Notes: generated by a model not told the origin, from the letters alone. 64,000 bases of DNA from Rotaria sordida (GCA_905250125.1 CAJNOL010000985.1:25000-88999), one strand, 5' to 3'. Positions 35,777-47,449 are shown, counted from the stretch's first letter. A program made the numbers and translations.

Positions 35777-36204
35777 TGATCAATAAGAAGAAGAAAAAAA
35801 AATTTGTTCGTCTACCCCATATTCATATTGAGATGCATATATATATATATACACGATTATCTGTAAGAAAGAAATATTGAACTTTTTTATGGTATAACGA
35901 ACAGAAAGAAAGAAAGATTAATGTAACGCAAGAGAAATAAAACTGTTCGAAGGCATAAATGTATATAAGTGTAGTTATTCTTTTGTAACGTATTCAATAC
36001 AAAAATAAACAATGCTTCAAGCAAGAACAGAAAAAGAAGAGAGAGAGAGAGAGAAATTCGATCTTAAGTAAACTGAACTATACAATCATTCCGGATTTTA
36101 TTGTTTCGATAATATTTGGAATTAAAAAAAATGAACGATATAATTAGTGACATCTTTTAATTTTGTAATAAAACTATTAAATTTAAGTTTATAAAAAATA
36201 TCAA

Positions 36205-36304
36205 NNNNNNNNNNNNNNNNNNNNNNNNNNNNNNNNNNNNNNNNNNNNNNNNNNNNNNNNNNNNNNNNNNNNNNNNNNNNNNNNNNNNNNNNNNNNNNNN
36301 NNNN
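36205..36304. other. Assembly gap of 100 N
   Basis: A run of exactly 100 N marks a scaffolding gap of unknown true size. Any gene upstream of 36713 on the plus strand could be split by it. Confidence 0.99.
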
Positions 36305-36712
36305 TCTTTATAAACATGATAAAAACCAATTTGACCTTGTTATTCGTATGTTTTTCGAAAGAAAAACAAAAAAATATATTTCTTAATGTTCTTGTTTACA
36401 TAAAAAGCAGAAAGAAAATATGGCAACACCGGTTGCCACTTTCAATGGAAAAAGATCAATATTCCTATCAAATTTTTTTTTTTACTCGTTCTGTCTATTG
36501 CTTGTCATTAACTGTACGAAACAACACACATACACACAAACTCTCGTTTCATCCGAGTATCATTCAAAGCTCTCTATAGTAAAAATAAAAGTATCATTAA
36601 TCAAATGATTTTTATTCATTTCAATGATAGGTAAGATCTCGTTTGCAATAGAATTGTATAGGGTACTTTGAGGTAAATGAACCAAAGAAATGTCTATTTC
36701 TTTTTTGACTTA

Positions 36713-37051
36713 CAGAATCAATTAAAAGATTCTTATGATAGATTTTATTTAATAAATATTTCGAGTATAGATTTTAATTTTGAACATAAAGTTCATATAA
36801 TAATTTTTGTAAATTCAAACACACACAGAGATCTTTTTTTGTATATTGTAACGTTTCTCATAATTAGAAAAAGTATGAAAAATTTTAAAACATTAACTAA
36901 AAAAAAAAATCTTGTATGTAAAAGAGAATCTCCTATAGCTACTATTAAAATTATTGTATGTCAAAAAAAAAAAAAGAAACCATCTGTTGCACCTATAAAT
37001 TTAATTGAATATTTAGATATGTGCAACGATACGAATAATCTAAATGGATAA
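36713..37051 (+). CDS. Possible terminal exon after the gap
   Basis: After a T-rich tract and CTTACAG at 36706-36712, a frame runs open to a stop at 37051. It contains a hydrophobic segment (LFLYIVTFLII) followed by a Lys-rich tail (SMKNFKTLTKKKNL, VCQKKKKKPSVAPINLIEYL). This would suit the last exon of a membrane protein whose 5' part lies in or beyond the gap. The frame overlaps the start of the next gene by 8 bases. AT-rich composition makes a chance frame of this length possible. Confidence 0.3.
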   Translation, partial: QNQLKDSYDRFYLINISSIDFNFEHKVHIIIFVNSNTHRDLFLYIVTFLIIRKSMKNFKTLTKKKNLVCKRESPIATIKIIVCQKKKKKPSVAPINLIEYLDMCNDTNNLNG

Positions 37052-37865
37052 TTATTTGTATGGTTTATATATTCTTTTTCTTCTTTCATTTTCAATTATA
37101 ACATTATGTCATTGTCAAATTTATCCATATATGACAGAACCAAAATTAACATCTGTTATTCCATTGAATTCTACAGCTTTAATTATAAATTGGCAATTTG
37201 CCAATACATCTATTGATCAATCTGATCTTATAAGAATTTATATTATTATTTATGAATTTTATTATGAATATAATAGAACATATCCATCAATAAATTATAC
37301 ATTTACATCAATAAATAAAACAATAACAAGTTTAATAAAAAATTTTGAATTAGTTAATGCTTATTATTATATTTGTTTTTCATCAAATTCAACAATTACA
37401 AATTTTAGTCAATATTTATCTATTTTAAATACTTGTATTTTAACTCGAACATGTTTACGTTCAAATAAAGCATGTCCAGGACCATCATCTGTAATTATTT
37501 TATCAAGAAATATTACATCGAATTCATTTATTATTTCTTTTCTATGGCCAAATGATTTACCCTATTCATCGAATTTATTTACAACACAATTAATTAATAA
37601 TGGTCAAATAGGTACATATTTAGGTTCAACACAAAATATTTCATATACTATTCGATCATATCAATTTACTGGTCTACAACCAAGAACGACTTATACAGTT
37701 AATACTAGTTTTAGTTATAGTATTCTTAATAGTTTTACAAAGATAAATACAACAATTTTGACAGTGACAACATCTTGTTCATCGAAATTGTCTTATACCA
37801 GTGATCTATTGTTCTTTTTCATTTCGTTCTCGGTGATATTGGTTTATAGAAAAATTTCAAAATAA
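37044..37865 (+). CDS. Secreted fibronectin-III-like surface protein
   Basis: Intact 273-codon frame. Residues 1-25 are a signal peptide (YILFLLSFSIITLCHC). Two beta-rich repeats follow with fibronectin type III spacing. The first runs from PKLTSVIPLNSTALIINW to VNAYYYICFSS. The second runs from PSSVIILSRNITSNSFII to LQPRTTYTVNTSFSY; its L.P.T.Y.V is the usual FN3 F/G-strand signature. The C-terminal 20 residues are hydrophobic (LLFFFISFSVILVYRK), a membrane or GPI anchor. Many NxS/T sites predict heavy N-glycosylation. No intron is required. Role unknown; FN3 ectodomains usually mediate adhesion or ligand binding. Confidence 0.7.
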   Translation: MDNYLYGLYILFLLSFSIITLCHCQIYPYMTEPKLTSVIPLNSTALIINWQFANTSIDQSDLIRIYIIIYEFYYEYNRTYPSINYTFTSINKTITSLIKNFELVNAYYYICFSSNSTITNFSQYLSILNTCILTRTCLRSNKACPGPSSVIILSRNITSNSFIISFLWPNDLPYSSNLFTTQLINNGQIGTYLGSTQNISYTIRSYQFTGLQPRTTYTVNTSFSYSILNSFTKINTTILTVTTSCSSKLSYTSDLLFFFISFSVILVYRKISK

Positions 37866-38189
37866 AAATAACGAAATTATAGTCCATAGATTAATAACTT
37901 AATCTTTTATAATATCTATTCTTTATCGATAAAATCGAAGAAAACAGTAGTTTTATCTTATTTAACAATAGATCAAGTTAATCATTTATAGAGATATAAG
38001 CCGATGCATAATTCAGGGGCGGCAAATTTTCGATGTTTTTTTTTTAATTTTCTTAGTACCGTAAAATTTTCAAATAATTAAGGGAGAAAATGCTAATAGA
38101 GAACGTAATGATAAGAAACTAGATGAGAACATGCCTGAATGCCGAAATGTAAGTCTACGATTTATTTTATGTCTCGGCGACTAAACCGA

Positions 38190-39330
38190 TCGAATTACAT
38201 CTCTAATTACTTATTTACTAAATCCTATGGCTTCATAAGAGTGTCTATAATTGCTTTTGAGTCGAAATGATGTGCATTATATAGATTCAAATGAGTTATG
38301 AATACTCTGAAAAGATTTCATACCATTAAGGCCACCCTCCCCCCCCCCCTCAAAAATCTATTTCAGTCCAGGAACGTCCGAATTAGATGAAACTTTCAGG
38401 ATATGTTGGGGTTGGAAACAGAAGACTACCATAAAATTTTCAGCCCAAAATCTTCAGGTTTCAGGGAGATATGAACCAAAAAAGGATCAAAAATGACTCA
38501 TTTGGCATCCCAAATTTTTCGGTCCTGATTCGGTCAACATATTAATATTTTTTTGTTGTTGGAAAGAGCATCTCAAGGCGTAGGGCATGACGAGGTCGCT
38601 TTTTTGAAACAGTCCTTTTTTAAGCGCAAAAAATGGATCACAAGTTCAATGTCTCAAAAAATGGTAGCAAAATCATATAAATGGCTGTATATTAACCAAA
38701 CAAAGGCTTAATTCAAAAAAAGGGCACGGTCATGCCCTGCGCCTTGAGATGCTCTTTCAAGCAAAAAAAAAATTTTAATACGTTGAACGAATCGGGAAGG
38801 AGAAATTTGGGATGCCTTTTTGAGAAAGTGGAAACTGAGAAAAAACATTTTTTGATTTTTCAAAAAACAGCTGGTTTTTCGCATAGGGGTTGACGGAAAT
38901 CTTGAAAATTTTTTGGGAAAAATGAAGTAACGAGAAAAACAAATTATCGTTTATGAAAGAGCAGATGACGGGCTATCTTCCCATGCATTTATCTCAACTT
39001 TGACCATTCTGACGAAAACTGACTTTTTATGAGGGAGGGGGGGGGGGTGGCCTTAACTCATTGCTGTAGAGATACTGGATTTTAATGGTATTTTTTTAAA
39101 ATAAATACTGTGGTAACAGAAAAATTGATTTTCGAATTGAAACTTTGTATAGAGACAGATCTAGTTTATTGTAAAAGTTTTAAGTCTTTTTATTTGTTTC
39201 TATTCTGAAATAAGAACATCAAATCTACAAATTTATATGAACGATGTAAAATTTCAAGTCGAAATTCAAAAACCAATTTTTCTGGACCAGAGCATTTATC
39301 TAGAAAATATTGTAAACACGAAGTAACGGG
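38190..39330 (+). repeat. Older repeat, copy A, split by a later insertion
   Basis: Sequence left of 38326 (AT.ATATAGATTCAAATGAG, TATGAATACTC) and right of 39056 (CTGTGGTAACAGAAAAATTG, GTATAGAGACAGATCTAG) matches copy B at about 41165-41420 and, reversed, copy C at about 42290-42540. In copy A the two halves are separated by the palindromic element at 38326-39056. No coding frame is recognised in any copy. Confidence 0.6.
38326..39056. mobile_element. TTAA-bounded palindromic foldback element
   Basis: The element starts TTAAGGCCACCCTCC and ends GGGTGGCCTTAA, so inverted ends are flanked by TTAA on both sides. Most of the 731 bp is palindromic. The segment at 38561-38590 (GGAAAGAGCATCTCAAGGCG, AGGGCATGACG) returns inverted at 38725-38759, as do GCATCCCAAATTT and GGTCCTGATTCG..CAACATATTAATA. 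C10-11 and G10-11 homopolymers lie just inside the ends. TTAA is the target of piggyBac transposases, so a non-autonomous piggyBac-type MITE is the natural guess. No transposase is encoded. Confidence 0.75.
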
Positions 39331-40252
39331 TGATGCAAAAATGTCGCTCCTTTGTTCCTTGGCTAAACATGTTTGGAAGAAATCGGAAATACCTATTTAA
39401 GAATCTTCGTCGAAAGTGGTTGCTAACTGTATAATCAAAAAACAAACACATCTTTAAACATTACTAAAATGTACACTGTAAAAGAAAAACAGTTCAAAAC
39501 GACTGTGGCAAAATGATCAATCTCTTTGTATTTTGTGATATCCTTCGACTCATTTTATCACAATGTTGTACTCTTCAATCTATTAGAATATATGTTCTAT
39601 TTTCAGGAATCAATATAACGAATACTACTGAAATTTTTGAAACAACATTGCCAAACAAGAACAACTTTGAAATTCTCATCATTTTCAGGTTGATGTCCAT
39701 TTTGTATTGACCAGTGCTCGCTTTTGCCATTTCTGTGAGTTGGCAACATAAGAGCTGGGATATACTTGTAGCTCGAGTATTCTGAATCAACATTGTATCT
39801 GTTTTGAATGTCAATGGTGACACTTGGATCTCGAAAAAATCTTATCAGACCCTCATCAGTTTCACATTTGGTTTTAGTGTGTTGTTTTCAATTTCCTTTT
39901 TTCGTGTTATCCAAAGCGATCTCGTACGGTTTTCTATCAAGTTCGTAGAGAATTAAACAGCAAATTTAATGAAATAAAGAGCAGAAAAATACAATGGACA
40001 ACATGCGAGAAAATCAAAAAATAATGAGAGAACAGTTTCTTTCTCTCACAACTACATTGAGGTATTTTTCCAGCGTATATTTTAGTAGTGTTTAAAGATG
40101 TGTTTTTTCTTTGAAGACAATATATGTTAAAACTTTTTTGATCATACAGTTAGAAAGTACTTTCGATGCAGATTTCTAATAGGTATTTTCGATTTCTCTT
40201 CAACTTGTTTTAGCCAAGGAAAAATAAAGCAACATTTTTGCATCACCCGTTA
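39324..40252. mobile_element. TA-bounded foldback element
   Basis: The left end TAACGGGTGATGCAAAAATG and the right end CATTTTTGCATCACCCGTTA are exact or near-exact inverses. Homology of the arms continues for about 165 bp (CCTTGGCTAAA, AATACCTATT, CTAACTGTAT.ATCAAAAAA, CACATCTTTAAACA.TACTAAAAT). The centre of about 590 bp gives no recognisable protein. The terminal TA fits a Tc1/mariner-type target. It lies at the edge of repeat copy A. Confidence 0.7.
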
Positions 40253-41164
40253 ACATAAATAATAATTTTGAAGATCCTCGTTCTTCCTTATGATCAGCGA
40301 TCGACTGAACTCAATGAAATAACAATTTTATGCATGTAAATTGAATAAAATAATATAACATATTAGATTTTTATTTAAGTATATTTTTGCTATGTTTTAA
40401 GAGAAGATTAATAAACGAAAAAAACAAACAAAAACCTAAAAATCAATAGTTTATTCATATTGACTAAGATGGAATGATTAATAACGAATAATCTATAATA
40501 CACAATATATAAATTTTTTTGTATTATTTTAAAAAGAAAAAATAAATCACTTACAATTAAGTTCGCTTTTTAGCTTTGATATTAGATGAATTAATATAAT
40601 GATAAAGAATAATCAATAAAAATACCATAACATTAAGTATATTTGCAATAATAGCCAATTGCACGTCAGATATCATAATTGTTGATTAAACAATTCAAAA
40701 TCTAAAATAATAATTCGAGAAAAAGTTTTTATTTTTTTTTGTTCTTTTTCTTATGACTAATGAATTTTTTTTATTGTCTAAAGATTCTGTCAATTATAAT
40801 AAAATTTGATAAATTCAGAAAAAAATTCACCATTGTTAAACTGCCTTTAGAAGATTTGTTTTTTTCTCATTGATGAATATAATATAACCAATTATACGAA
40901 GTGCCTAAAAAGATGTCGCTTGAGTTTAGTTAGCAAGCAAGAGACACAATCTCTACAGTGTAAGCTATCTAAATTAGATGACTAGATCATTCTAAACAAA
41001 TGTCTTCAAATATTTTCATCATTCAGAAATCTTTTGTCTGAGTTAGTATAACAATAGGGGATAATTTCAGTTTACTAACATTGTACGAAAAACAACAAAA
41101 ATCATAGTAGTTTCTGAAAATAATGTCAAAGTTATCATGGATATAAAATATTTTGTGGATATGA

Positions 41165-41420
41165 ATAACATAAAGATTACTTTTGAATTGAAGATATGTA
41201 TATTATATAGACCTAAATGAGCTATGAATATCCTACTGCACTTTTACATTATGAATGCTGTGGCAATAGAAAAATTAAGTTTCGAATTTCAACTTGAGAG
41301 AGACTTTAATAAGAGTAGTTTATTATAAAAATTTCAGATCTTTTGGTTTCCTTCTATCCTGAAGTCTGTGGGTTTATATAAATAATGCGTTATTACTATG
41401 GTTGTATCTTAACCCTTTGA
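41165..41420 (+). repeat. Older repeat, copy B
   Basis: The same orientation as copy A: TATATTATATAGACCTAAAT, GAGCTATGAATAT, GCTGTGGCAATAGAAAAATT, then CCTTCTATCCTGAAGT. It is shorter than A or C in the middle (about 40 bp missing) and contains no insertion. Confidence 0.5.
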
Positions 41421-42289
41421 GTTCTGATGGGAAGCATACTTCCTCTTCCCTCATTGAGAATTTTCAAATCTTCGAGTTTATGAGTATCTTAGAGAAATAT
41501 TTTCAATAAATTTTAGAAGTTAGCACAAGTCTGTTTGAAGATTGCATGGAGGATATTGAAGAGTGCACTGTGTCAAGTTTCCTTAATCCAAAAAAAGATT
41601 TTGAGAATCATAATCTGAATTTTCAAAATTTTTTGTTTATTTTCCTTTTCTTCAAAATCTATACCTATGAAATATATCTAAACTACTATGATAATTCAGT
41701 ACTTTGCAAAATATTAAATTGATTTGTTTTATTTACATCAATCTTCAACAATAGAATTATCTTCTGTACATATGGTACGCAATGTCTATGTGTATATTTG
41801 AACATCAAGTCAACATAAGTTATTCATATCGTACTCAAGAATATTTAGAATATGTCATTTATTAGTATTGCATTCATAGTAGAAAAAGGGTAGGAAGACA
41901 TCAGAAGAAGAAACACATTGAAAGGAGCATAAGTGATATAGATAGTTCTGAAAAATTACAACTTTTGGCTCATACGTTAGAAGTCATTTCAATTTATCGT
42001 TGATACGCTTATTGTAGCATAAAAGAACGAGGCAAAAAAAAATGACGAATATAATTTGTAACTTTTGTTGTGTTGACCTTTGTGTAAAAAATTGATTTTT
42101 TTTATTGTATTATAAAAACTATGTATATCAGTAATGAAATAAATAAATATTTCAGTAGTTATAATAACAAAAATGTTTTAATATTCATCTAGTCACTTGC
42201 TTTCTTAATTATAATTTAACTACATGCTTGATAATATCATTTAATTAGTTTATACCAAGTTTCATCAAATTTGATTCAGTAGTAAAAAA

Positions 42290-42540
42290 ATTCAAGCCCT
42301 CAAAGGATTTGACAAAATATGAAACATTTACAAAAAACTACGTCTGTCTCTATTTCAAAGTTTCAAGTCAAAATTCAAAAATCAATTTTTCTATTACCAC
42401 GACATTCATTTAAAAAAATATCGTAGAAGTGCAGCATCTACACAATAATAAGTTAAGAGTATTTATAGTTGATTTGGATCTACATAACTTCGACTCTAAA
42501 GCAATTTATTAGATAGTGGATTTCCTTCGTAAGATCAGAA
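42290..42540 (-). repeat. Older repeat, copy C, inverted and uninterrupted
   Basis: Reverse complement of copy A. It contains the equivalent of the A insertion site as ATACTCTTAACTTATTATTG, i.e. a single TTAA without the element, then continues through GTGGTAATAGAAAAATTGAT and GAGACAGACGTAGTTTTT. It is therefore an empty-site paralog. Confidence 0.55.
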
Positions 42541-43511
42541 AGATCTATTTGTACTGATGAACTTCTGAGAAAATGAAAACTAATTATAAAGATAGAATAA
42601 AATAGATGACAATATATTTATTGTCATGTAACATATTAAATACTATTTGATTAAGTTTTTGTGAGTACTGTTAATTAAGACATTATATGCTTATGTTTAT
42701 ATTTCAAAAACTTATTTAACAATGCGTTTTTAACAATATTCTTTTACATGAAGAGATAAAATGAAATATACTTCTTTTTATTGAAAATCAAAGAAAAAAA
42801 AAAGAATAGACTTTTTCAGTCGTTATAGCCGCATACCATTAGAAACTCGAGAAGACCCTAAAACTATATGCTATGTAACAACCAATAAATGAAGTACGAA
42901 GTTGAAGGTTTTTCGTTTTTTTTTGTATACATAATTACACACTCCCATAATGTGCATAAAATTTCAACTCAATACCATGAAGAGTCTGCTCTAACAAGGG
43001 AGTAGGGGCCCTAAGGCATAAATATAATAAATAGCGCAAGAATGTTGATTCATGCTGAGTTTTGTCTACATTAAGCAACATAATTTGCCTATAAAAAATG
43101 TAAACGAATGTCACTTAAGTGTTTATTATAATGACATCACTTCACAAGATATGATCATAGTCTGTTTTGTAAATGTACATCTATAATTACTAATTACAAA
43201 AAAACGAGTTCAAAAATAAATTATATATATAAATATGTAGATGAAAATTACTGTAAAAAAAATATAAGTGAAAGTAGAATTATATATAGTAGGGCAAAGT
43301 TCGTTTACTAATCATCAGAAAATAACATAATGAGCAAAAATAAAGATATATTAGAGAGAGAGAGAGAGAGAGCAATAAAGATCGACTTGGTTGACTGCTT
43401 CTCATTAAATTATATGGATATATAAATGAGTACAGATTAATATTTTTTATTACATAAAATACTTCATCATTAGCACATCGTTTGTTGTATCTTTTGATAA
43501 TAATTATCAAA

Positions 43512-45003
43512 ATGACTGCTGCAGATGCTTTATTCAATGAAGCGGACATTAATCGAGATGGAGCTTTATCTCAAAATGAATTTCGAAATTTTTTAATACG
43601 ACATTCTACTGCTGGTCTTGATAATTCGAATTATTCGACTGGAAATAATTTAGCAACTGGCAATAATTATGGTTCATTATCATCTTATGAAACATCGACA
43701 TTTGGTGATACAGGTTATACCGGTGGTGAATTTGTTGGTACTAATTATGGCGCATCATCTATTCGTAATTCAGTAATTACAGATGCAAGTACATCTGCAT
43801 TTCAATCATCGAATATTCAACAATATGAAACAGATGCTCAAGGAAATTTCAAAGATTCAAATCCACAAATTGTACGACGACCTGATCCAACTGGACCACG
43901 TACTTATACACAAAATGTTCAAGTTCGATTTCTTCAACCACCAGCTGTTCCACCACCAGGAGTACGATATTTAAATATATACACATCTATTTTTTTTTTG
44001 CTATTTGTATATTATTAATTTTAGCCATTGATTATTAAAGAAGTACGACCACCGCAACCACCACCGCTGCAACCACTTCGTGTTCGTCAACAAGCTCCAC
44101 CACTTCCTACACCACCGGCACTTGTTTTACGTGAACGACCACCACCAAAACCAGCTTCTGTTGCATCTCAGACTGGTAGAACAAAAAAAAAAACACAAAA
44201 TTTTTCTCATTAAATTTTCTTTTTAGTTGTTCGAAATTTGAATGCAATTCCTGTTCCACCACGATCAGTCGTTATCGAACGTATACCACCAACTCCACCA
44301 AAACCACGTAAAACTTTTTTTTATTTTTAACTCTTGTCTGTATTTCAGTCATAGATTGATTATTATTAGGTGATATTATTATTGAACGTTGGATTCCATA
44401 TGGACCACAGGCTCAACGAAAAACAATTGTTCAACGTGCACAGTCTGCTAGATCTTATCCACCACCACGTAATGTTATTATTGAATATGAAGCACCAAAA
44501 GTACGTGTTATTCGACAATTTCAACGTCTTGGTGTTACTCCAGAAAATCCACAAGAATATATTCAACGTTATGGAGCATCACTTCTTGATTCTCAAACAT
44601 TGATTCAACAAGCACGTGTTGCTGGTGTTGTTGAAGACATAGTAAACTATTGAAATTTATTAATATCTTAATAAATAAGTATATCTATCTATATATATAT
44701 ATATAGTCAGCACCTGCTGTAAGCAATTCAATGGCTGTATCATCTAATGGTGGTGTTGGTTTTGAAGTTAATAATATTGGTGGAATTGATGCCGGAACTA
44801 TTGGCAGTGGTGGTGGTCGTGCTTCATTCTATGAATCATCATCTAGTGGTAATTTTTCTGGTCTTGGTGACTTTCGTTCAACATTACCAAATATATCATC
44901 AACTGGTGGATTAAATGAAGGAATTAATGCAGTTTTTGCTGCAGCTGATACAAATAATGATGGTGTTTTATCTCAAGCAGAATTTCAAAATGTTGGATTT
45001 TAA
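43512..45003 (+). CDS. EF-hand/proline-rich protein, paralog A
   Basis: Exons 43512-43961, 44025-44175, 44227-44307, 44370-44641, 44707-45003 total 1251 bp, 416 residues plus stop, all phases consistent. An N-terminal EF-hand (DINRDGALSQNEF) is followed by a Ser/Gly/Asn/Tyr-rich linker, then RTYTQNVQVRFLQPPAVPPP, a Pro-rich block (IIKEVRPPQPPPLQPLRVRQ, PPLPTPPALVLRERPPP), and an ordered module VVIERIPP, DIIIERWIPYGP, NVIIEYEAPKVRVIRQFQRL, ENPQEYIQRYGASLLDSQTL. A second EF-hand (ADTNNDGVLSQAEF) closes the protein. Calcium binding at both ends is predicted from intact DxNxDG loops. No signal peptide or membrane segment, so probably cytoplasmic or cytoskeletal. I do not know a named family for the IIERW/ENPQEY module. 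It converges on paralog B. Confidence 0.88.
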
Positions 45004-45607
45004 AATAAACTCAGACAAACTTTTTCTTTATTGAATTATTTTAACTAATATATATATATATATCATGAATCAACAAAATAATAATTAACTATTTAGACTT
45101 TTCAATCAATTAACCTTGCAAAATTTTTCATCTTTCTCTTTGCTCTTTATATTCACTTTTACATTTATGTAATAAAAGAAATAAAATAAGTTTTCAAAAA
45201 AACAAGACCATATGTACATCATCATTATCATGATAAATATGTTCTCTTTTTTTTTTTATTGAAGCAAATGAAAAAAAAAAAAAGGTAAAACACACGAACT
45301 AATATAATATTCATCTATACATAATGTAAATGTATTATTAAGCAAAATGATGAAATGAGGAAAAAAAAAGTTTAATGTAAATGATATGATCAAAGAGAAC
45401 AGTGTAACGAAATAGAACGAACATGTATAATATAAAAAAATTGAAAGAAAAAAAAATTATGGTCCTTGTTCTTATAACAAGGTTATTGTCGAATATAAAT
45501 TTTTCCTTTTTTTTTCTCCTTTGAATTCATCAAATCAATTAATGTCATAGACAAAATAATTTATCTAAATTAGAAATAAAATTTATTCTTAATAAAAATC
45601 ATTGAAA
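45004..45607. other. Shared 3' flank between convergent paralogs
   Basis: About 600 bp of AT-rich DNA separate the stop codons. No gene. ATAAA-type polyadenylation-like motifs occur on both strands, but I cannot single one out. Confidence 0.5.
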
Positions 45608-47448
45608 TTAATATACATACTGATTTCGAGAACTAATGAATTGACGAAATTCATTACTATCAAGTGATCCATCTTTATTTAAATCAGCAGTTTTAAATGC
45701 AGCATTAGCTAAATCAATATTACTACCAGTTGAAATATTGTAATTTTGATAACCAGATGGATTGCTATCACTATATGCTGCAATACCTTGTGATGAAAAT
45801 GAATTTGCTTCATATGGTGATACCAAACCACCAATACTACCACCTTGAACTGATTCATAACCTGAAAAACCAGCACCTACTTGTTGACCAGCATAATTTG
45901 ATGAATCAAATGCTGATGTTGAACCAGCAGGTCCAGCTGTTTCAATACCTGAATTAGCACTAACAAAGTCAGCATTATATGATGATGAACTCGCCCCTGC
46001 TACTGCTGTTGCCGTACCAATATTTGTTGGTGGAGACTAAAATAAGACGAAAAATACACAAATGAAAAAAAAAACAAAAAAACAATTCACTATTGTTTTA
46101 TCTTACAATATCTTCCACAACACCAGCAGTACGTGCTTGTTGAAGCAATGTTTGAGCATCAAGAAGTGATGTTCCATAACGTTGAACATATTCTTGAGGA
46201 TTTTCTGGAGTAATACCAAGACGTTGGAATTGTCGAACAACACGTACTTGTGGTGCTTCATATTGAATAATAATATTGCGTGGTTTTGGATAAGGTTTAA
46301 TAGATTCAGCACGTTGAATAATTGTCTTACGTTTTGTCATTGCTCCATATGGAACCCAACGTTCAATTATAATATCCCCTAATAATAATTAATAGAAAAT
46401 TTTTTAATAAATAAAAATAAACAAAACAAAAAAAAGTTTTTTTTTTTTAATTTTATTTTTACGAGGTTTTGGTGGAAGTGCAGGTAATCGTTCGATAACA
46501 ACTGAACGAGGTGGAATTGGCAGAGCAGGTAATTTTCGAATAACTATATAGAAAAAATTTTAATAAATATTTACAAAAAAAAATTGAAATATGCTTTTTT
46601 TTACCAGTTTGAGCAGCAGCAGAAGCTGGTATAGGAGGTGGTCGTTCACGTAAAACCAGTGGAGGTGGTGTAGGAAGTGGTGGTGCACGTTGACGAACAA
46701 CCAATGGTGGTGGTGGTGGGGGTTGAGGTGCTCGTACTTCTTTGATGATCAATGGCTAAAATCAATAATATATACATAAAGATAGTTTATTATGATAAAA
46801 AAAAAAAGAAAGCTTACGCCTGGTGGTGGAATAGCTGGTGGTTGAAGAAAACGTATTTTAATATTTTGTGTATAAGTTACTTGTCCACCTTGTGCTGGAC
46901 GTCGTATAATTTGTGGATTAGGATCTTGATAAAGACCTTGAGAATTAGCAGCATATTGTGAAACTTGTTGTTGTTGAGTATTATTTCCTTCAAATGTTGA
47001 TAATGAAGTACCTCCACCAGCAGCTGCATTTGCTCCATCACCATCATTTGTTACATTTGCATCAAATCCACCTGTAATACCACCTATTGATGATGCATAT
47101 GATGCTGGTTCATAAGAACTATAACTTATATTATCACTTGTATTACCAATTCCAGTTATATTTGTACTTGCTAGACCAGCATATCCTCCAATACCTGCAT
47201 TTATATCACCATAAGCACCTGTTGATGAAGTTTCATAAGAACCTGTTGGATATCGACCTTCATCAACAACATTTCCAGTATACATATTTGCACCAACTCC
47301 TAAATTTTGTGCAAGAAGATTGCGAAATTCATTTATATCAAGTCGTTGGTCTCTATTAAGATCTATTTAAAGGAAAATATGTTTTTCTCTTTTTTTATAA
47401 AGAAACAAAAAAAAAAATACCAGCTCGATCAAATAAAACATCAGCCAT
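45608..47448 (-). CDS. EF-hand/proline-rich protein, paralog B
   Basis: Exons 47448-47421, 47362-46818, 46755-46605, 46543-46463, 46378-46107, 46036-45608 total 1506 bp, 501 residues plus stop. The N-terminal EF-hand is ADLNRDQRLDINEF, the C-terminal one ADLNKDGSLDSNEF. The central module matches paralog A closely: VTYTQNIKIRFLQPPAIPPP, IIKEVRAPQPPPPPPLVVRQ, SVVIERLP, NIIIQYEAPQVRVVRQFQRL, ENPQEYVQRYGTSLLDAQTL. The three middle exons are 151, 81 and 272 bp, identical to those of paralog A. The first EF-hand is split by a 58-bp intron after GCTG that paralog A lacks. The Gly/Ser/Asn-rich linkers are longer than in A. Intact DxNxDG loops predict Ca2+ binding at least at the C-terminal hand; the first has DQRLD in place of DG. 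Confidence 0.88.
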
Positions 47449-47449
47449 A

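Larger units (their letters stand above)
40260..43500. other. Repeat-rich AT-rich intergenic region
   Basis: Apart from repeat copies B and C and simple repeats (an AG run at about 43352-43373), no gene is supported. Confidence 0.5.

Noticed and set aside
39513-39823. Short frames on both strands in the core of the TA-bounded foldback
   Set aside because: No transposase motif (no DD-E/D block, no PPYSPDL) could be recognised.
46098-47359. Plus-strand and alternative minus frames inside EF-hand paralog B
   Set aside because: Shadow frames of the exons; the chosen reading matches paralog A and preserves splice phases.
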